Positions 33,620-58,659 of a stretch of DNA of 64,000 nucleotides are shown here, piece by piece. The DNA comes from Apostichopus japonicus (lineage: Eukaryota; Echinodermata; Holothuroidea; Aspidochirotida; Stichopodidae), in assembly GCF_037975245.1 (NCBI RefSeq), contig NC_092563.1, forward strand, positions 22,412,960-22,476,959, written 5' to 3'. Positions within the stretch are counted from its first letter, which is position 1. Every line of letters begins with the position of its first letter. The translations under genes and the position numbers were made by a program. The notes below the pieces were generated by a model that did not search any database, was not told where the DNA came from, and saw only the letters and a program-made list of their open reading frames with translations.

Positions 33620-33639
33620 TATATATATATATATATATA
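33620..33639. repeat. (TA)n microsatellite
   Basis: About ten TA repeats lie 10 bases downstream of the RSPRY1 stop codon. Confidence 0.85.
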
Positions 33640-33648
33640 CGTTTGCAT

Positions 33649-46525
<12,877 letters not shown>

Positions 46526-47274
46526 AAATCACTGGTCGAGCAAATATGTGTAAAGTTACCGTCCTGGTGCAATATCACAGCGACCATGAGATTTTAAAAG
46601 ACAAAATATGTTAGGTCTGCAATGTATTGCGGATTCCAAACTTAAAAGAGACTTGCTATGTCAGACTGACATCGAATCATCGAGCACAGATAATGATTTC
46701 CACATGGAGACTGACATCTACAACCTACTCGGTTGTTTTAAAAGCAAAGTAAATGGAAAATGTGTGACATGGACTCTTCCTCTTGGGGAGACAGCTCAGC
46801 TAAGATTGATATGAAATGCCATTAAGACCCAGTGTCAATACAGCTCTTTCCTTAGTCCATCATCATCATCAACTTCAAATAGGTTGCCTAAAGAGAAAGA
46901 AAGCACAACAATTATCTTGTCATTATACTGTATATATTGGCATCATTATTATTTTGGGTTTCTTCTCTTTCTTTTCCAATTTATGTGTCAAGAAGAAATC
47001 GGTAAAACCTGTCTTTATTATTAAAAAAACACCATTGAAAGTACTGTAGCTAAACTAGAATTGAAAAGTGGAACAAACAGTCAAACACATAAACGTGTTT
47101 GAAAACATGTCCATTAAAATGAATGTTTCCTATTTTTATAATGACTTTCCTTTCAAATTAAGCCTCATCTCAACAACAAGGATATCTAGTATCATCATTA
47201 TTTTTTATAAACAACCGGTATACAGCAAACATGTTTCAAGAGCATCATTACATTTAAAGGCATTGAAGACCAGC

Positions 47275-47445
47275 CCCAAACCGCGTGCCGCGCTCTGAAA
47301 AAGTTAACTTTTCGTTGCTTGCAAATGTCGTTTTCTTCTTGTCGCTACAAAATGCAGACAGTAATGAAACATGATACATTGTTATCTTTTATCTAGACCT
47401 AAGATGTCCACGCTGTTATGTACACTGTGTTGTGGGTATTGACCG
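47275..47445 (-). repeat. conserved dispersed repeat, copy B
   Basis: This is the inverted partner of 22930-23097 (about 165 bp, estimated by eye at over 80% identity with small indels). It ends at CATTGAAGACC on one side and TGTGGGTATTGACC on the other. Confidence 0.75.
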
Positions 47446-48853
47446 TAGCTGTATGTATTGACTGTACACTAGTGTCTAATTACCGACGGTAGCAAGCTGT
47501 GTGCATATTTTCTGGGATCGATGGTGGTGTCTAACACTTCGGTTACACCTCATTCGAAACTAGGTCAGATTACCGGCATGAGACGTTTCTATGTGTGCGA
47601 GTCTTCACACCCTTTAAAATGACATAGGATTGACTGTGGAGAAGGAATTTAGGACAGGTTTGACCGTCTTTTTGTGATGCAACTGGCCAAATTGGCAGCG
47701 AAAACAGATGAAAGAACGCCAAATAAGAATTTGCTGTTATTTTATGGATTTTGAATATGACCGTATAATTTGTAAATGGGTAGGAATTGTGTGGGTTCTC
47801 TTACTGTACATGCACATTTAGGAAGTGAAATGTGGTCAAGAACTTTTTACTGATATGCCCAAAGTTGGGCTGAACATAATGAAATGCTTGATATCAATGT
47901 TATTTGGGGAATTTAACAATTTACAGCTACTAGTCTATTTCTCTTAAATTGGTACTGTAGCTTAGGCCATTAAAAATGCAGTGAAAAATTCAAAAAGTGC
48001 TGTTGCACTTGTAGTCGGACATTTCATTTTCCTACTGCCAAATGGGAATGCCAAATTTGTAATTTTTGTTGTTTGATCGACTTACTGGCAAAGCTGGTTT
48101 AGAAGGAAGTAAGTTGTTTGACACATTTTTGTCAGCCCAAACAATTGGACCACCGTTATTCATACCCAGCCTGAATGATAACCTCATTTTAGGGTAGCAC
48201 TAGCCTAGTACTAAGGCTTCATAATTGACACACCTTCACATATTACTAGCAATGATATGCAGGCAACCTAAAATGTTTGCAGTCAAGCAGATTTCCAAAT
48301 TTGATGAGCTTTAATCCACTTCAGGTATATGCTGATCAAATTGTGTTTTTTAAAAGTCTTTTAACACCCTCCGCCTAGTTTTGTACATTTTTTGGGCATT
48401 TGGAAATCTTACCTAATAAACATAACCAAAATTACCTCAATATAATACCATTACTCTCTGGGACCTGACCTGTCTGAGCTTAGAGAATAGCAAACAGCAT
48501 CCAATTCCAAAGTCAATGGATGTATACTTAGGCCTACACTACAGTTAGCTTAGCGAAGAATGTGTCAATTTAGGGGTATGAAAGAACTTGACACAGCAGA
48601 CATTTTGTGGTCAAATTCTGCTCAATTGTATGTTGTGTAGGCACAGAACAATAAATATTTGAGAACGTTACATTTCTGAGGAACTACACATATGAAAATG
48701 AATGCATATGAGTGATATGGATTTTCATTGATAGACAACATTAATCAAATTCTTAAGTGTGTCAATTAATTTGAGCCCACCATGCTACTAGTACAAGTAC
48801 TATTACTACAGTACTACTACTAGTAGTAACTAGGCCTAGTACCATACTAGTAG

Positions 48854-49342
48854 TATAGTCAGTATTGCGAAGTTCGGCATACTGCGAAGTTCGGACACCC
48901 TAAGAAATACACGATTTCACCATGAAAACCTACAGGAAGAGCCAAATTTCACCAAAAAGTACGAAGCTACAGTTATTTTCTCTCCAAAATGACCCGTGTG
49001 CAAGAAATTACTTACATATTTGTCAATAAAATGACGAAGATCTATGAAGTCTGTTATAATTACTGAAAGAGCAACTGCGCCACCAATTTTATCACCAGCG
49101 CCACACTGTGGGTTGCGTGTCCGAACTTCGCAATACTCTAGCAAAGAAATACCAGTTCCACAATCACGAAGAATCTTCTTGGAAAACAACGTAAAAACAG
49201 TTTGCAGGAAAGAAAGTTTGGCCATGTATCGTACTAAAACAAATTTCTCCCACCATATCAAGTATATTTTCATGTGATTTATACCAGAAGATTTAGTTTT
49301 GGGGTGATTTAAGGCTTAGGTGTCCGAACTTCGAAGTGACCA
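48854..49342. mobile_element. short inverted-repeat element with GAAGTTCGG motif
   Basis: The left end reads TATAGTCAGTATTGCGAAG then TTCGG, followed by a second copy, GCGAAGTTCGGACACCCTAAG. The complement of the right end reads GGTCACTTCGAAGTTCGG then ACACCTAAG. A further copy, GTGTCCGAACTTCGC, lies at about 49117. The element is about 490 bp with no ORF longer than would be expected by chance. Architecture and terminus (GTCA[GC]T) resemble those of the element at 44815. Confidence 0.65.
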
Positions 49343-50418
49343 TGCTACTACAATGTGACATTGGGCCTTCCTATCCTTGTCCTAATGTTACACTTACAAT
49401 TACAGTTTAACTGTCCGTGTCAAAATGTATTTAATCAGTTACTTACTTGATATTGTTGGTCCTCTGAGATTAGTACAAGCCTAAGGCGTAATGTAATTTT
49501 GTCCAACATTTACAAATTCTATGATGAAAGTCCTATTCCTAACAGTAACACTACAGTAAAGTAAATAGGCCTAGGCAGCCTATAGTCAAATATTAATAAC
49601 AAATAATGTGAAACGACAATCCATACGTTACTTTCAAGACAGCATCTAACATATCTGTGAATGCCATTAATGATTAACGCTAGTGTTTGTTTGATGATGC
49701 AGTGCGAACTTCCTGAAAAGAATTGGGTAAGTCTCCATAAAAGGACATTTGTGGTTGAGTAATCAATACGCAACGAACTTCCCATTGGATATTGTATTGC
49801 CGATATCCAATAAGCCTACATCATGAGTACAGTACAGTATGCTACGTTTGTCTAGTACTAGACTATATTATTAGTACTAAAGTAAGTGCCTTCAGATCAT
49901 CAGGTTCATTACCGATTGAATAATGAAGAGGGCGGTAGTTAACAACTCTCTTGCAAGTTTTAATCAGCCACTGGCAAGTTGCTATAGTAACAATCAGCAG
50001 CGTCTGTTTTGCAAAGATGAAAGATACACGTACAATAATGTTGGACTCTCGCTCTTAGCTAGCTGTCGACACGAAACCACTGCCCTGCTGCTGCATATCG
50101 TATGGACATGGTGAATGGAGTATTCAGTGCCTGTGTGACAGTGGTGTCCCAGGATCTCACTTAGATTTGGAGTGCACAATCGTTACTCTTTAGTTCTAGC
50201 CTGAAGTATAACTTAGTCTGCAAATTAAAAATCATCCTGCGAGCTTGTTTTATTATCTACAAGTTTGTTCTTATATCGGATTCTTTGTGTGTTAGCATAG
50301 TTCTAATGTTTTTGGTAAAATTACAGGCCAGCCTAACACACAGTAACAGTAACACTAGCCTAGTTTGATTGTTTAAAATAGTAGTACTTCACCTACCAAA
50401 CCAAAGAAAGCTGAAGGC

Positions 50419-52565
50419 ATGGCACTGCAGACAGAGGTTGAACGCAAAACTTTGCAGGACTATCCAGGATTGATGGAAGATGGACATCCAATTGCTGCCA
50501 AGTCTGCTTTCAGTTATGTGCCTACTAAGAGAGAGCACAACAGACCAAAACTAAATGCTTTCAACAGTGTTAAACCAGTGAGTTAAGCCTTACAATGAAT
50601 AATATTAATAATAATAATCAGTAGTTATTTTCACGAAGCTAATTATTTGGGACAGATGTGGGAGAAACACGCAAAGGCTTATGCCATTATGGACTACAAC
50701 TATTAAACATGTCCGGTGGCATCTAATTCAATATTTTAACTCAAATGTGGAATCTTTTCAATTTAGGAAGTCATTCCAGCCTTGGCTTAACCACAAGTCA
50801 GTGCTTTATTGAAAAATTTGAAAGGTCACCAGTCTATTACTTCACTATTACTTATTAGGCTTGTAGAGCCAAGACAAAATATGACTCCACAGTCCACACT
50901 TTGGATGTTGTGTCACTCTGATATATATTTTGAACCAACCAACACAATAAACAAGCATCAATATTACAGAGCCCTCTAGCGCTGACTGTACATTCAAACT
51001 TATGGTCTACCTGCCATTGTGATGACATAATACTATTAATAGTACTCTTAGTTACTACAGGCTATCAACAGAAGTCAGAAAAACTTCTGAAAGTTGTCAG
51101 AGATACTCTTTTGTATGTTCTGACCAAATCCTTAACCAGATTGGAGAATGAATACTATGAAATGATAGTGTCATATACAGTCATGAAGAGTTCAGAGAAA
51201 GTGCTATTACAAAATGCATGTTCCAGTTTGTGCATGAAAGAGAATTGTTTGAATTTGACACCACTAGCTAGACTGGCTACTGGTGAGCATTACATGAAGC
51301 AAGTCAAATGTATGCCATTTTAACATAGGATAATTGATTCACAATTTATTTCAAGAACTCATTTATTCAAGTTCATATATCTACCAAATACATTAAAGGT
51401 TTTAAGTAACTCTCAATTATGCTGACCATCAGGTCAACAGGTAGCTCTAGGGGCTACGTCACACAATCAACATGTTAATATTCTATGTTTGTTACTAGTC
51501 CAGTTTGACAGTAGCCTCATTTGGCAAAGATGGAGATGGAGAAGTTTAAAGTGCCATAATTTCATGTCAGTTGCTTGGACAAATCTTGTTACTATGTTTA
51601 GTTTAAAGGTAAAACACCACCGGTATCCAGAAGTTATGATCACCGTTACAGTGTGTCGTATTGGCCCTTCAGAATCAGTTCATAATCCTACCATTCATTT
51701 TGTTTAATTCAGTGTTGTAGAGACCTGCTGGGTAGAGGTGTCTTGAACTCATTTTTTCTCTCTTTTGTTGCAGGATCAAGCTTCTCATTCCACATACGAT
51801 CAACTATTTAATCAGTCTGATGGGTACAATAACAAACTGCACAGATGTGACAGAGAACATGCGAAACTGCGAGGTCTGCATGTGAATGACGAGGTAAGTG
51901 CCGTGGTGGCCAACTGGCTAAGGCGTCGGACTCGTGATCCAAGGACTGCTGGTTCGACTCCTGCCTAAGTTCATTACTTTGTTTCCTTGGGCAAGATGCT
52001 TTATCTCAATTGCCTCTCCACCCAGGGGTTAAATGAGTACCTGTGAGGTAACTTGTCATTGGGCGCAGTATGTAACTGCTGCCGACTAGAGGGATTGTCC
52101 CTGGGACAGGTTATCATTGACCAGGGGTAATATAACGTCTTTAAAGCGCTTTGAGACCTATCGCTGGTATGAAGTGCTATATAAAAAGCAAATATTATTA
52201 AGTAGCACCTATCTTAAGATAGAAATTTTATGATTGGATTGAAGGACCAGTGGGACTAGATATTGTTTTGGAGTTTGTCAAAGAGCAGCGACACTTGATT
52301 CAAGAGCTACCAGTGTTAAATTTTGCTACATGGTAGTGACTCCTTTCTGCATGCTTCCTCCGAAAGACTTGTATATATAGATTTTCCTTCTTTTCTTCTC
52401 TTGTAGGAACAAATCAAATTCGTTCCAACCTTATCGTCATCAGTCTACGGTCATAAACTGGAAAATTTCAACGACCCTCCTGGTCGTAAACATGTAAGGG
52501 TTGGTCATGTCAATTCAGAATTCTACAGCCGAAACGGAATAAATGTTCGCGGCGAAGAACATTAG
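50419..52565 (+). CDS. CFAP90: CFAP90/C5orf49-like ciliary and flagellar protein
   Basis: Three phase-0 exons: 50419-50577, 51774-51893 and 52407-52565, all GT-AG, giving 145 aa. This is close to the length of the human protein as I recall it. The recognisable core spans exons 2-3: [20 protein letters not shown], then [15 protein letters not shown], then [11 protein letters not shown], then [17 protein letters not shown]. Exon 1 holds [11 protein letters not shown]. The protein is hydrophilic, with no signal peptide, membrane segment or catalytic motif. That fits a small structural component of motile axonemes, where members of this family are placed as microtubule-associated proteins. A SINE begins immediately after the exon 2 donor. 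The assignment rests on the conserved CDREHAK..LH[IV]N[ED]E motif that I recall for C5orf49; the exon structure itself is very secure. Confidence 0.8.
50645..50785 (+). repeat. dispersed repeat shared with 24985-25115
   Basis: This is the second copy of the ATGTGGGAGAAAC..GGAATCTTTTCAATT..GGAAGTCATT repeat, in intron 1 of the CFAP90-like gene, in the same orientation as the first copy. Confidence 0.6.
51894..52200 (+). mobile_element. tRNA-derived SINE abutting the CFAP90 exon 2 splice donor
   Basis: The head GCCGTGGTGGCCAACTGGCT has an A-box-like GGCCAACTGGCTAAGGCG and a B box GGTTCGACTCC. The body has TTGGGCAAGATGCTTTATCTC and the tail is GCTATATAAAAAGCAAATATTATTA. The element starts at base +7 of the intron. 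TAAGT lies on both sides (51895-51899 and 52199-52203), a possible 5-bp target-site duplication taken from the splice donor itself. Confidence 0.75.
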
Positions 52566-52904
52566 TTGCTGATCATTGTCAGAATGAGGTAAAAAGATAT
52601 AATATTATGCTGTACTATGATATGGAAAATGAGAACTAGTATGGCCATGCATCTTACGGTATCTTCATAAACTTGATGAGCTGAGATGGGAAAATATCAT
52701 GGTTCATTTTGTGAAATTCTCGCAAGTTCTGAGCCTGTGATTATATTTTCATGATGGGGGACAGGGCAAGCTTTTTGTTCACCAACAGAGTTCAGTGATA
52801 TTTGGCGCATACGCAGCAAGAGGTTTCAGTAACACATGAGCAATCATTCCTTTCCAAATTGAAAAGGTGTTGGAATTATCTCCAAGTTAATTGTTAACTT
52901 AGAG

Positions 52905-52910
52905 AATAAA
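52905..52910 (+). promoter_or_regulatory. candidate poly(A) signal of the CFAP90-like gene
   Basis: AATAAA lies 340 bases downstream of the stop. Another AATAAA at 54381-54386 could serve a longer transcript. Confidence 0.4.
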
Positions 52911-55900
52911 CTGTCATCATTTCTAGAACACACATGATACCATGCTTCATAGTACCAAACTCCAAAACCCCATCTTTTTGTGGACCTCAAGTCTTCAACT
53001 ATATGTTATTGTCTTCCTTGTTTCCTTCATCTGAACAACCAAAACTTCAAACAGCAAAGTCAGCCATATTTAGCCCTGAAAGGGGGTTTCCTTTTTTTTA
53101 AAAGGCCAACCACTTAATACTGAAATGTTTGTGCCATTAATGAAACCAAAACATTGTGTGCCATTTCAGTAACCAATGTAAAGTTTTCCATCTCCGTAAA
53201 TGAAAGTATGAAGATATATGTAAGACCACTGCAGGCTGAACATTCTTTTGAAAGCTTTCTTTTAGATCTGTTCTCATATGTTCATGAGAAATGACATCTG
53301 TGTAGTCTTCTGTACCAAACATTCTGATTGGTTGGATTTGATGGAAGTTTGAAAGCCTTCTCACATGTTGGGTTTCACTTCAAGACCCAGAGTTTTTCCA
53401 GTACATTCTATGAAATAAGGTTACTTAGTATATATGGCATTGTAATTATTCAAAGACAGAATTTCTTGGTAGAATAGATGGTTTTGTTCACAGGGAATAA
53501 AGCAGTTTACTCTGAATGTTTGGAGGTATGCAGTAGCGGTAAAGCCCCTAGCTTGTATAAAATGATGTTTGGTAATTGTTTTATAAAATATATTCCATGG
53601 TAGTTAACTTATTCAGCTATACAGATGCAATTTTAAGTTCTGTGTATGTTGAAAATTCATTTAGATGCATATATACTAATGCAAACTGTTATAAATTGAC
53701 ATTAATGTTAATCAATGGGGTTTAATACCATGTGAGAGTATATCTAGGTGGTTACTTCAAACGTGAGAAGATATCTTAAGCAAAAGATTCCTTTAACCTA
53801 CATTATGGTGGAAAATCCTAACAGGTAAATTTTTGGTTTGTTAAGAGTTCAGACTGAACTGCAGAGAATTCTTAATTGATTGGATAAAAACCTTAATGTC
53901 ACACCATGCAGCTCTGCTGTCACCGAAAAATTGTGTCATCTCGATTTTATTTTTCAAATCAAGTAGGCATGCAGCCTAGCCATTTGTGAGTGTGGTATAA
54001 TGGCTTGTATTGTAATTAGCTCATTAAATAACACACCAATCCAAGGTTGAAACCTTTTTAGAAATTTACCTACTGTATCCATGAGATCTTGTTCTATTAA
54101 TTTCAGTGTTTGACAGTTTTCCAAATATTTTCTAATTTTCTGTATTAAGTGCACATTTATCTTCTTTTTTTTAAAAAGATTTTAGTTTATAATGTAACAC
54201 AATGCTAGGCCTGTGCCCATATTAGAGACAGGTTTTATAGCTACATGGTCAGGCATATATGTTGAATACAGGCCACATGAAGCAGTTTTGTGTAAGGATA
54301 CACTGTAATAAGAAATAATAATAAGAAAAATAATAAGAAAAATCATTGGTTTGTAACACAATGTTTGTACTGAGAAACAAAATAAATTTTTATCATGTAA
54401 ATTTCAGTTTCATGAGTTTGTATTAATGTATTGCCTGGTTTTCATCTTTGTGGGAGAGACAGTGTAACATAAGAGACAGAACCGACCCTTGTAGTCACTA
54501 TTAGAGATCAATTTTTGTTGATACTGAAATAATAATTCTTCTTTGTACTTTTGGTGAAATTCTTTTGTTAATCATCCTTATAGTAAATTATCATCAGAGG
54601 ATCTATTTCTTTCCTTTTTAACACTCTCGTTCAGAGCCATATTTGTAAGAAATATGTTTGACCCAAAAAATATGCAAAAAATAATATCCTTTCATCTGTT
54701 TTAAACTTTATTTACATCGAATGGAAACTTTTGTTCTTATGAAAGGCTTAATACAGTTTGTAACATCTACTGATTCATTACCTGTCTACTTTTCTGCAAT
54801 TCTATTATGAACAAAATTTTACAAAACGGTGGAAACAAAACTACAGTTACGATAAATTATCAAGCAAACTCTCTCTTTGCCTGCATCATTGTCTCCATTC
54901 ACTGCACAAGCACTGAAATGATACTTCAAGGTCTTTTAGGAACAAGGAAGAAACACACTGTACAAATTTGAGGAGATATTTAAAAATATGTCTTAATCAA
55001 TTGAGGTATAGGAATATCAGTGGTCTAGTATTCCCACAAAAATTTAACTCTTACATATTCATTAGTTTTTCAGCTGTATTGCCCAATGATGTATGCAATA
55101 CAGTATGAAGTGGCCCATGTTCCCCCTCCCCCCCCCCTCCACAAATGCAACAGAAATACCAAAAATCAGTCCACTAGGAAATAGTGTTTCCTCTAAATAT
55201 TGCAATGATGTGAATTTTTCATTCCTCGTGGAGCAATTTGATCCCTGAGATGGCAAGTATAAAGCTCTATGACAGTGCACAACCTTGAGCAGTATCACAT
55301 CTACTGTACTTTGCCAGGAATATTACTAGAAATAGTGTGAAGAGGCTCTTACCCAAGGTAACAGGTTGCCTATTTTGACCAGCAAACCACAGCTATAGCA
55401 GTTCTTGGATGCTTATATAATTTCAGGAGCATAGATGGATACATTTTTTTAACCATTTACAGAGAGGCACTTAGGTAATGGGTAGAATGGAAGGGAGGTT
55501 CGTTTAAGCCCTTTTAAACTGTTGGGTGAATCCATTCAAATTTTCTTACAAAATCTGCCAATGATCGAGCCAACCAGTCAAAGTCTATAAGGACATTTTT
55601 TTCTCATATTACTCTCTACTATCATGTCAGGCTTCATAGCAATCATAGTCCAGAGGTGTGGCTCCTTTTGCTATGGGGCACTGAAGCTTTGTGGGGAAAA
55701 AAACATTCTGACAATTTGTTGGGGGCCAGACAAACGTTTGGGGCCTAGGTCACCTCACCCACTACGCCACTAAATTGTACCGACGGTCTCACATGCTGAT
55801 CATTTCTCTTATAGAAACAGGATATTCATATGGTCTGTGCAAGATTGCTAAAATGTGACATGACAATTATGGTTTGTAAAAAGCAGCTCTGAATCGGGTA

Positions 55901-57739
55901 TTAGGTCGTCGACAGCTGTTTACGAACACTGATGCTGGCCGTATTTTGGGTACCAAGAATATTGACAGTTGCTTAATGCAGCCTATGGTGACACACACAT
56001 TACCCTTCTCTGTCAACCTGTAACAGGAGTGGTGATTTTCAAAAACACTTCTAGTCAACTATCATACTGGAACGCAAATAAAGGGGGAAGTGAAAGAGGT
56101 CAGGCCGAGCAAAACTGAATTAGAATGAAACATGAAAACAAAACATATTCATTGAAAAGCACAACATAACTGAAAATACAGATGGGGAAAGCTAAAAAAG
56201 GTAAGCAAACAATTATGCTTTCTTTGCACTAAAGAGTAAACACCTACACTTTTCTCTTAATGTGACACTTATTAGAAAATAGATAACATCTTATTTACAT
56301 TGTACATAACTAAATCTTCCCTATGGAAGAGAGAACCATTATCCAGTATAACTGAAAACCAAAGAGCCCAATTCTTAACAAACAGCGACCCGATTAATAA
56401 CAACCACAATTTGTATTGTCCTGACTCCCTCCCTCTTTCCTTCCCCCTTCAGTCAACACAAACATCCACTCTAGTTTTCCTGCTTCCAGACTCAAACCCT
56501 CCTTCCCACCATCCCCCTCCCTCTCCCATTTTGTAACTTATTAACACATTAGATTACATTAATGTGCACTATAATGTCTACAGCACAGAACATTGGGGAT
56601 GATGAATAGAAGTTCCTACTGTAAGAGTAAGAAAATGCCATATCAGATTTTTGCCCTGTAAATACTGAAAAATAGAGAAATATGTCTGCATCTTTTAAGA
56701 ATACCTGATGGGAGGACATGTTAAGTTATGTTTTCCTTTCTCTGTCTACCTTGACCAAGTTCTCATCCTTTAAGTTATAACTTTCTCCTTTTATGATTTG
56801 GATAACCTACAGGTGCTACACATACTGTACATGAGAAACCATTTGGACCACTGATCCTCAGTATTACATATAGTTGGGGGTAAGAGCATCGCAGTCTTTA
56901 CAATAATACTTTACACCGTTGCCCAAAACAAATGAAAAGGGATATTATTTAAGTCAAGTGGTATGACTACATGCCAGAAATAGTGGAACCAAAGAACACT
57001 TTCTTGAAAGAAGTTAACCTGTTATATCCACGCAAGGATAAATATCACCTCCAAAGTGAAAAAAAACAAGCACCGCATCAAATGAGAAGCAGTTGCCGAA
57101 AAAATTTCTGTGGGATATTTTTTCGACTGGAAAACTCTTGTGTTTATACCTTCCGTATCCTATATTCACTACTGCATATTCATGGCAACAGACATTTTAA
57201 TATATTATTTGCGTCATTATGATATCACTGGTGTTTTAATAATGCCATCAGAGGAGGAAGACGATTTTGAAGACATTCGTTTCCTTACAACTATCAAAAA
57301 GGTGAAGAGATAAGTCTCTTGGACAACAAAATCGAATGATGAATACCACCGACGTGATCATAAAAATTATCCAACACTTGTACAGGTAAGTACATACAGC
57401 TCCACAGAATTCTCTAAACATGCATGGTACAATTTTTCTCTTTCGTTTCATCCCAAACATTAAACTACCTGATGAGACTTCATTGCCACTGATAGTTTAC
57501 AAATCACATTGCCAATCAATTATTATACCAATTCAATTGTGAATGTCCCAAGATAAAGACACTCTGTACTGAAAAGCAGACTGCTTACAGTAGTTTTATA
57601 GGATGGTTCTTGCTAGTTCACAAGATACTTGGGTAGATACACATAAGTAATCAGTTTTATTACAAACACATGGCGAGTGGGCTCTGGAACTAAATGTTTA
57701 GTAAGTTACATTTAGAATAAAGATATGGAATATCTCTTC

Positions 57740-57780
57740 TCCTCCTCCCTCCCTCCCTCCCTCCCTGCCCCATCCCCCCT
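57740..57780. repeat. (CCCT)n polypyrimidine microsatellite
   Basis: CTCCTCC is followed by five CCCT units and further C/T-only sequence. Confidence 0.85.
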
Positions 57781-57971
57781 ACTCCCATACCTTCTACCAC
57801 CACGTCAAAGTATCCAAGCATGTCCAGATACCGGGTTTAATCACTCTTCATATTTTCCTCCAACACTGAGGTGTGCTAACTAAGACTGTCTAAGAGTGTC
57901 TCTGGCAGAAAGATTACTTGTTCAAGTTTAGACATGAGTAACCATTATTTAACTCTCTAGCATATTTGGTG

Positions 57972-58050
57972 ATGACCTTAAAACAGGTTTCACGGCCACA
58001 ACCTTAAAACAGGATTCACTGTGACGACCTTAAAACAGGATTCACTGTCA
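57972..58050 (+). repeat. three-copy tandem repeat (~28 bp)
   Basis: Three consecutive units of GACCTTAAAACAGGATTCAC with variable 6-10 base linkers (first unit AGGTTTCAC). Confidence 0.75.
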
Positions 58051-58659
58051 CTCCCTTCCCCTTCCAACCATCGGCTGAAGTTGTCTCATTCTTCTTCAAG
58101 ACCTTTTTAGCAATTACATCTGACTCTTGACTAATCTGATGCCACCAGATTTGCCAACAAAGCCACTGATCACAAACCAGCAAAGATGGTAGGACTGATT
58201 GATTGAAGCTTAAATGTTAAATCTATTTGTCCTTCTAATCGCAAAGCTGATCAGGTGATTACTTTCGATACCTTAAAATAGAATGGTTGTACGGAAAAAA
58301 ATACCTATCAACCCAAATCTTCCATACGACCTGAAGAAATGTCTATCTTACGACAACGTCTACCAAGGGGATATCATGTCTTTGAATACAGACATCATTT
58401 CTAATGTATGTAATGTTTTGTTAACATTTCCCTTTTCTTCACAAACTAGATACTCTTTGTCTTCAGGATCATAAGCACTGACATAAAATTCTACATTACC
58501 CAGTTGAATATTTCTGAGGAAACGCTCTGAAATGCAATGGATAAGTTAAAACTCTTACTGCCGGATAATCCATGAGTTAACAAAATGATGGCATTTTTTT
58601 TTTTTAACTCTCTGTGTGGATGCCAACCAAGTTCTCTTCCACAACATCACTTTCTGATG

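Larger units (their letters stand above)
46526..50418. other. divergent intergenic region between RSPRY1 and the CFAP90-like gene
   Basis: Both promoters should lie here; no classical TATA or initiator combination stands out. The region contains dispersed repeat copy B (47275-47445), an inverted-repeat element (48854-49342), TACTAG/TAGGCCTA-rich patches (48780-48860) and short domain-free ORFs. Confidence 0.6.
52911..58659. other. intergenic region between two convergent genes
   Basis: This is the 3' flank of the CFAP90-like gene and of the zinc-finger gene. I see no supported gene. It holds (CCCT)n near 57745-57765, poly(C) runs near 55125, polypyrimidine near 56430-56530 and a short tandem repeat at 57972-58050. 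Confidence 0.6.

Noticed and set aside
46608-46814. 68-codon plus-strand ORF just upstream of RSPRY1
   Set aside because: No domain, no splice partner and no homologue that I recognise; it may simply lie in the RSPRY1 5' region.
58283-58474. 63-codon plus-strand ORF next to the zinc-finger gene 3' end
   Set aside because: Antisense to the probable 3' UTR, with no domain and no splice support.
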